From positions 1 through 7,951 of the forward strand of contig JACCYK010000240.1 in NCBI GenBank assembly GCA_013696525.1: 7,951 nt of DNA, written 5' to 3'. The notes below the pieces were generated by a model. The model was not told the origin of the DNA. It saw only the letters and a program-made list of their open reading frames with translations, and ran no database searches. Each line of letters opens with the position of its first letter. Position 1 is the first letter of the stretch. The stretch is from Chloroflexia bacterium. GTDB taxonomy: Bacteria; Chloroflexota; Chloroflexia; Thermomicrobiales; UBA6265. Made by a program: the position numbers and the translations under genes. Below are positions 5,753-7,951 of the stretch, one piece after another.

Positions 5753-7537
5753 TCAGCGATCGTCCCACGCGACCTCGACCCGCGCCCCCGATTCGACGAC
5801 CACGTTGGCGATGGTGACCGGCGTCGCCGACAGCACCTCGATGGTATAGGCGCCGGGAGGCACCTCGACCGGATCCCCGTCGATCAGGCCGTCACCAAGC
5901 TCATTGCCGGCGGCGTCGAGGATGCGGAACGGGGGTTGGACGGCGGCGACGACCGCTTGGCCGAGGCCGGCCGACCCGGCGGCGTCGAAGTACTGACCGT
6001 TGCCGAGGCGGGACCACTCACGAAACCGCGCCTTGAGCGCTTCGTCCTCCACCGCGAAGCCGACGATGTTGACGCGGACATCGATGCCCTGGCTGGCGAG
6101 CGAACGGAGCGCCGCCGCGGGGTCGCCGCCGCAGGTCTCCTCGCCGTCGGTGACGAAGACGACGATCTTGGTGCCGTTGGCCCCTTGTAGATCCTCCGCG
6201 ACGCGCTCCAGCGAGGCGCCGATCGGGGTGTTCACCCCGTCGATCGCCTCGACGCCGGCGATCAGGCTCGACATCGAGGCGGGATCGAGCGGTTGGAGCG
6301 GGGCGGCGAGGTTCGTCTCGCATGAATCGGGAGCGGCACCAAAGACGCGCAGGGCGAGCGGGGTGCCGGCCGGGATCGTCTCGGCGACGAGGCTGCCGAG
6401 GACCTCCTTGGCGATATCGATCCGGCGCCGCCCCTCCAACGATTCCAGCATGCTGCCGGAGGTGTCGAGGATCAGCTCGACCGCGCCCCCGGCGCCGCCC
6501 CCCTTGCCGCCATGCGACGAACGTATGACCTGGATCGAGCCGGGGGCGGCGTCAATCTCCAGCCGGATGAAGAACTGGCGGGGCGCCTCGGGGGTCGCGA
6601 TCAGCCACCATTCCTCCACCCCGGCCGGTACATCAAAGACGAGGGCGATTGGTTCCGGGAAACCGGGAGCCAGCTCGCTGCCGAAGGACAGGAAGTTCGG
6701 GTTCATGGAAAAGGCGGACCAGGCGATGGGCTCGACCGGATAGGCGTTGCCCGCCGTGCCGGCCAGCTCGAACCAGAGCTGGCTGAGGCAGAGCCGGCCA
6801 TCCGGCGGGCAGATGTCGTACTCGGCGGCGCCGCCGGTGTTGGTCAACGTCAAGTAGACGACGATGTACTCGCCCTCGGGCACGAATGGCTCGGGGAAGG
6901 AGGCGAGGTCGATCGTCGCCCGGGCCTCGGCCCGCGTCGCCACCAGGTCGATCCCGCCCACCGGGACGGTTTGGTTCAGCTCGGCGTAGAGCGGCGCCTC
7001 CTCGGCGATGGCAATCGGCTCGGAGGTGACGATGGGAAGGGAGAACGGGACCAACGCCGCGTCGGTGTCGCGCAGCACCCAGGAGGCGACGCCGGGAGCG
7101 ACGTCGAAGACGAGGACGATCCGCGCCGTGTCCCCGGGCTGAATCTCGCCGCCGAACCGGTGGACCTCCTCTTCCGACTGTTCGAACGCCGCGCGGGCAA
7201 GCTCGTCGACGGGGAAGGCGGCGCCGCTCTCGTCAACGACCTCGAACCACGACGGGTTGAAGCAGGAGCCGTCTGGCGGACAGTAGTCGTAGTCGGCGGC
7301 CGTCGCGCCAATGTTGGTGACCGTCAACCAGATGATCAAGTATTCGCCGCCAACCGGCACGAACGGGTCGGGGAACGATGCGAGGTCGATCGTCTCCCGA
7401 GTCTCGGCCCGCTCGATGGCGAAGCCGAGATCACCCGGTTGCGACGCGGTCTCTTGGGCTTGAGTCTCGCCCTGGACCAAGCCACTGGCGATTACCGAGC
7501 ACACGAGCAGACAGGTCAAAAGGATGCGCTTACTCAT
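5753..7537 (-). CDS. Sec-exported von Willebrand factor A domain protein with duplicated N-terminal beta domain
   Basis: The ATG at 7535-7537 is preferred to the in-frame ATG at 7598-7600 because a typical Sec signal peptide follows at once (SKR, hydrophobic 5-22, cleavage near TQA-QE at 27) and AAAGGGA lies a few bases upstream; it gives 594 residues. Two homologous beta-rich domains (about 38-168 and 197-329) share TIDLASFP(D/E)PFVP, LT-TN, and a Cys pair after YD.CPPDG. They recall the DUF4352-like immunoglobulin-type fold. A Gly-rich hinge (341-352) leads to a VWA domain (353-535) with a complete MIDAS: DTSGS at 358-362, Thr437 in NTPIG, and Asp464 in VTDGEE. The end (536-594) is a small beta domain ending in WDDR, with no membrane anchor. 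VWA domains with MIDAS bind a ligand through a divalent cation, so a surface or secreted binding role is likely. The ligand is unknown. It is transcribed away from the Lrp-type gene. Confidence 0.87.
   Translation of the reverse strand: MSKRILLTCLLVCSVIASGLVQGETQAQETASQPGDLGFAIERAETRETIDLASFPDPFVPVGGEYLIIWLTVTNIGATAADYDYCPPDGSCFNPSWFEVVDESGAAFPVDELARAAFEQSEEEVHRFGGEIQPGDTARIVLVFDVAPGVASWVLRDTDAALVPFSLPIVTSEPIAIAEEAPLYAELNQTVPVGGIDLVATRAEARATIDLASFPEPFVPEGEYIVVYLTLTNTGGAAEYDICPPDGRLCLSQLWFELAGTAGNAYPVEPIAWSAFSMNPNFLSFGSELAPGFPEPIALVFDVPAGVEEWWLIATPEAPRQFFIRLEIDAAPGSIQVIRSSHGGKGGGAGGAVELILDTSGSMLESLEGRRRIDIAKEVLGSLVAETIPAGTPLALRVFGAAPDSCETNLAAPLQPLDPASMSSLIAGVEAIDGVNTPIGASLERVAEDLQGANGTKIVVFVTDGEETCGGDPAAALRSLASQGIDVRVNIVGFAVEDEALKARFREWSRLGNGQYFDAAGSAGLGQAVVAAVQPPFRILDAAGNELGDGLIDGDPVEVPPGAYTIEVLSATPVTIANVVVESGARVEVAWDDR
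6551..7426 (-). repeat. Internal duplication of a 130-residue domain in the VWA protein
   Basis: The segments at about 7034-7426 and 6551-6949 encode the two N-terminal domains. Similarity is visible in DNA too: GCGAGGTCGATCGTC occurs in both copies (near 7379 and 6902), as do the flanking bases. The protein copies align through the first strand, the Cys pair and a late motif VFDV-PGV. It is a domain duplication, not a recent exact repeat. Confidence 0.75.
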
Positions 7538-7581
7538 GGATGTTCCCTTTCTCGTCCGCCAACACGGTACTCCCAAGCGCG

Positions 7582-7681
7582 GCCCGGTCTGACCCGTCAT
7601 CCCCAGTGTTGGCCGGGATCAAACGTTCTCATCTCGTAGCCTACGTGTCGTCAACCCGGCGTACATGGGGAAAATTACCCA
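7582..7681 (-). promoter_or_regulatory. Upstream control region of the VWA gene (shared with the seven-module gene)
   Basis: On the + strand: GCCCGGTC (7582), GTCATC (7596), CCAGTG (7603), dyad CGTAGCCTACG (7635-7645) and near-palindrome TGGGGAAAATTACCCA (7666-7681). From GTAGC to TGGG is 30 bases, as in the other copy at 5601-5695. The inner dyad is about 98 bases before the ATG. The far side of the same intergenic region carries the promoter candidate of the divergent Lrp-type gene, so a protein bound here could affect both. Confidence 0.55.
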
Positions 7682-7734
7682 TTTTCGCCAGCCAATTCCG
7701 GGATGACGCCAGCGGACAGCTTGGCAGTACCGTC

Positions 7735-7763
7735 TTGAGGGCGTTGGCACAAAAGCATAAAAG
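7735..7763 (+). promoter_or_regulatory. Candidate promoter of the Lrp-type gene, TTGAGG-17-TAAAAG
   Basis: TTGAGG (7735-7740) and TAAAAG (7758-7763) each match four of six sigma70 consensus bases at the ideal 17-base spacing. A start of transcription near 7770 would leave a leader of about 65 bases. Prediction from consensus only. Confidence 0.35.
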
Positions 7764-7788
7764 CGGCGAACATGGCGAGTGACGGGGT

Positions 7789-7804
7789 CGAGCCAGTTGG
7801 CTCG
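7789..7804. promoter_or_regulatory. Inverted repeat CGAGCCA-GT-TGGCTCG before the Lrp-type gene
   Basis: Seven-base perfect arms around GT lie between the promoter candidate and the TTG start, 32 bases before it. Lrp-family genes often control themselves through sites close to their promoter, so this could be an autoregulatory operator; it could equally be a leader hairpin. Confidence 0.35.
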
Positions 7805-7836
7805 CGGGTGATTTGGGCAGGCTGAGAGGCAACGCA

Positions 7837-7951
7837 TTGGCGGAGGCAACGAGCGAGGGCGACACCGACCGCAAGGTCTTGCGCGCCCTGGAGCAGGACG
7901 CGCGGCGGACCCCGGAGCAGGTGGCGACGCTGGTCGGTCTCTCCGCCGAGC
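7837..7951 (+). CDS. Lrp/AsnC family transcriptional regulator (3' truncated)
   Basis: The frame is open from a TGA at 7780 to the window edge. No ATG or GTG occurs in it before the conserved part, so TTG at 7837-7839 is taken as the start, supported by AGAGG (7825-7829) seven bases upstream. The 38 visible residues include DTDRKVLRALEQDARRTPEQ and VATLVGLSAE, the usual opening of an Lrp/AsnC winged helix-turn-helix: 'D-x-D-R-K-I-L-x-x-L-x-x-D-A-R-x-T-P-E-x-[IV]-A'. These proteins form dimers to octamers and sense amino acids or related metabolites through a C-terminal RAM domain that lies outside the window. It is divergent from the VWA gene. Whether it controls that gene is unknown. Confidence 0.75.
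   Translation, partial: MAEATSEGDTDRKVLRALEQDARRTPEQVATLVGLSAE

Overview
The window is GC-rich DNA (only a short stretch near 2110-2230 is AT-rich) from a bacterium. Two genes open with a twin-arginine leader of the style 'short acidic N-terminus - RR - short hydrophobic run' followed by a Cys-rich or Lys-rich mature part. I associate that style with Thermomicrobia-like Chloroflexota, often seen in metagenome assemblies. This taxonomic guess is inference from protein style; no rRNA or marker gene is present.

Layout. (1) 1-860, + strand: C-terminal two thirds of an iron-containing alcohol dehydrogenase of the hydroxyacid-oxoacid transhydrogenase type, cut by the window edge. (2) 879-1766, - strand: an acetamidase/formamidase family amidase, convergent with (1). 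(3) 1767-2799: about 1 kb without a credible gene but rich in perfect dyads, with one sigma70-like promoter candidate. (4) 2800-3495, + strand: a Tat-exported, Lys-rich then Cys-rich protein gene interrupted by an in-frame TAG exactly at the expected signal-peptidase site, followed by a strong hairpin. (5) 3935-5560, - strand: a Tat-exported protein carrying seven tandem eight-cysteine modules (STIG1-like). (6) 5753-7537, - strand: a Sec-exported protein with two copies of a beta-rich domain, a von Willebrand factor A domain with a complete MIDAS, and a small C-terminal beta domain. (7) 7837 to the edge, + strand: the start of an Lrp/AsnC-type regulator, divergent from (6).

How the parts relate. 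The first two genes are cytoplasmic metabolic enzymes and not an operon. Genes (4) to (6) form a neighbourhood of three exported, disulfide-rich or adhesion-type proteins. Genes (5) and (6) each have a terminator-like hairpin just after the stop codon. Their upstream regions share an ordered set of sequence blocks: a TGGG-TTACCCA dyad, then exactly 30 bases away a CGTAGCYTACG dyad, then three leader blocks. They are therefore probably separate transcripts under a common control. This shared upstream region, the amber-interrupted Tat gene and the seven-module Cys array are the main points of interest. No mobile element, CRISPR array, tRNA or rRNA was recognised.
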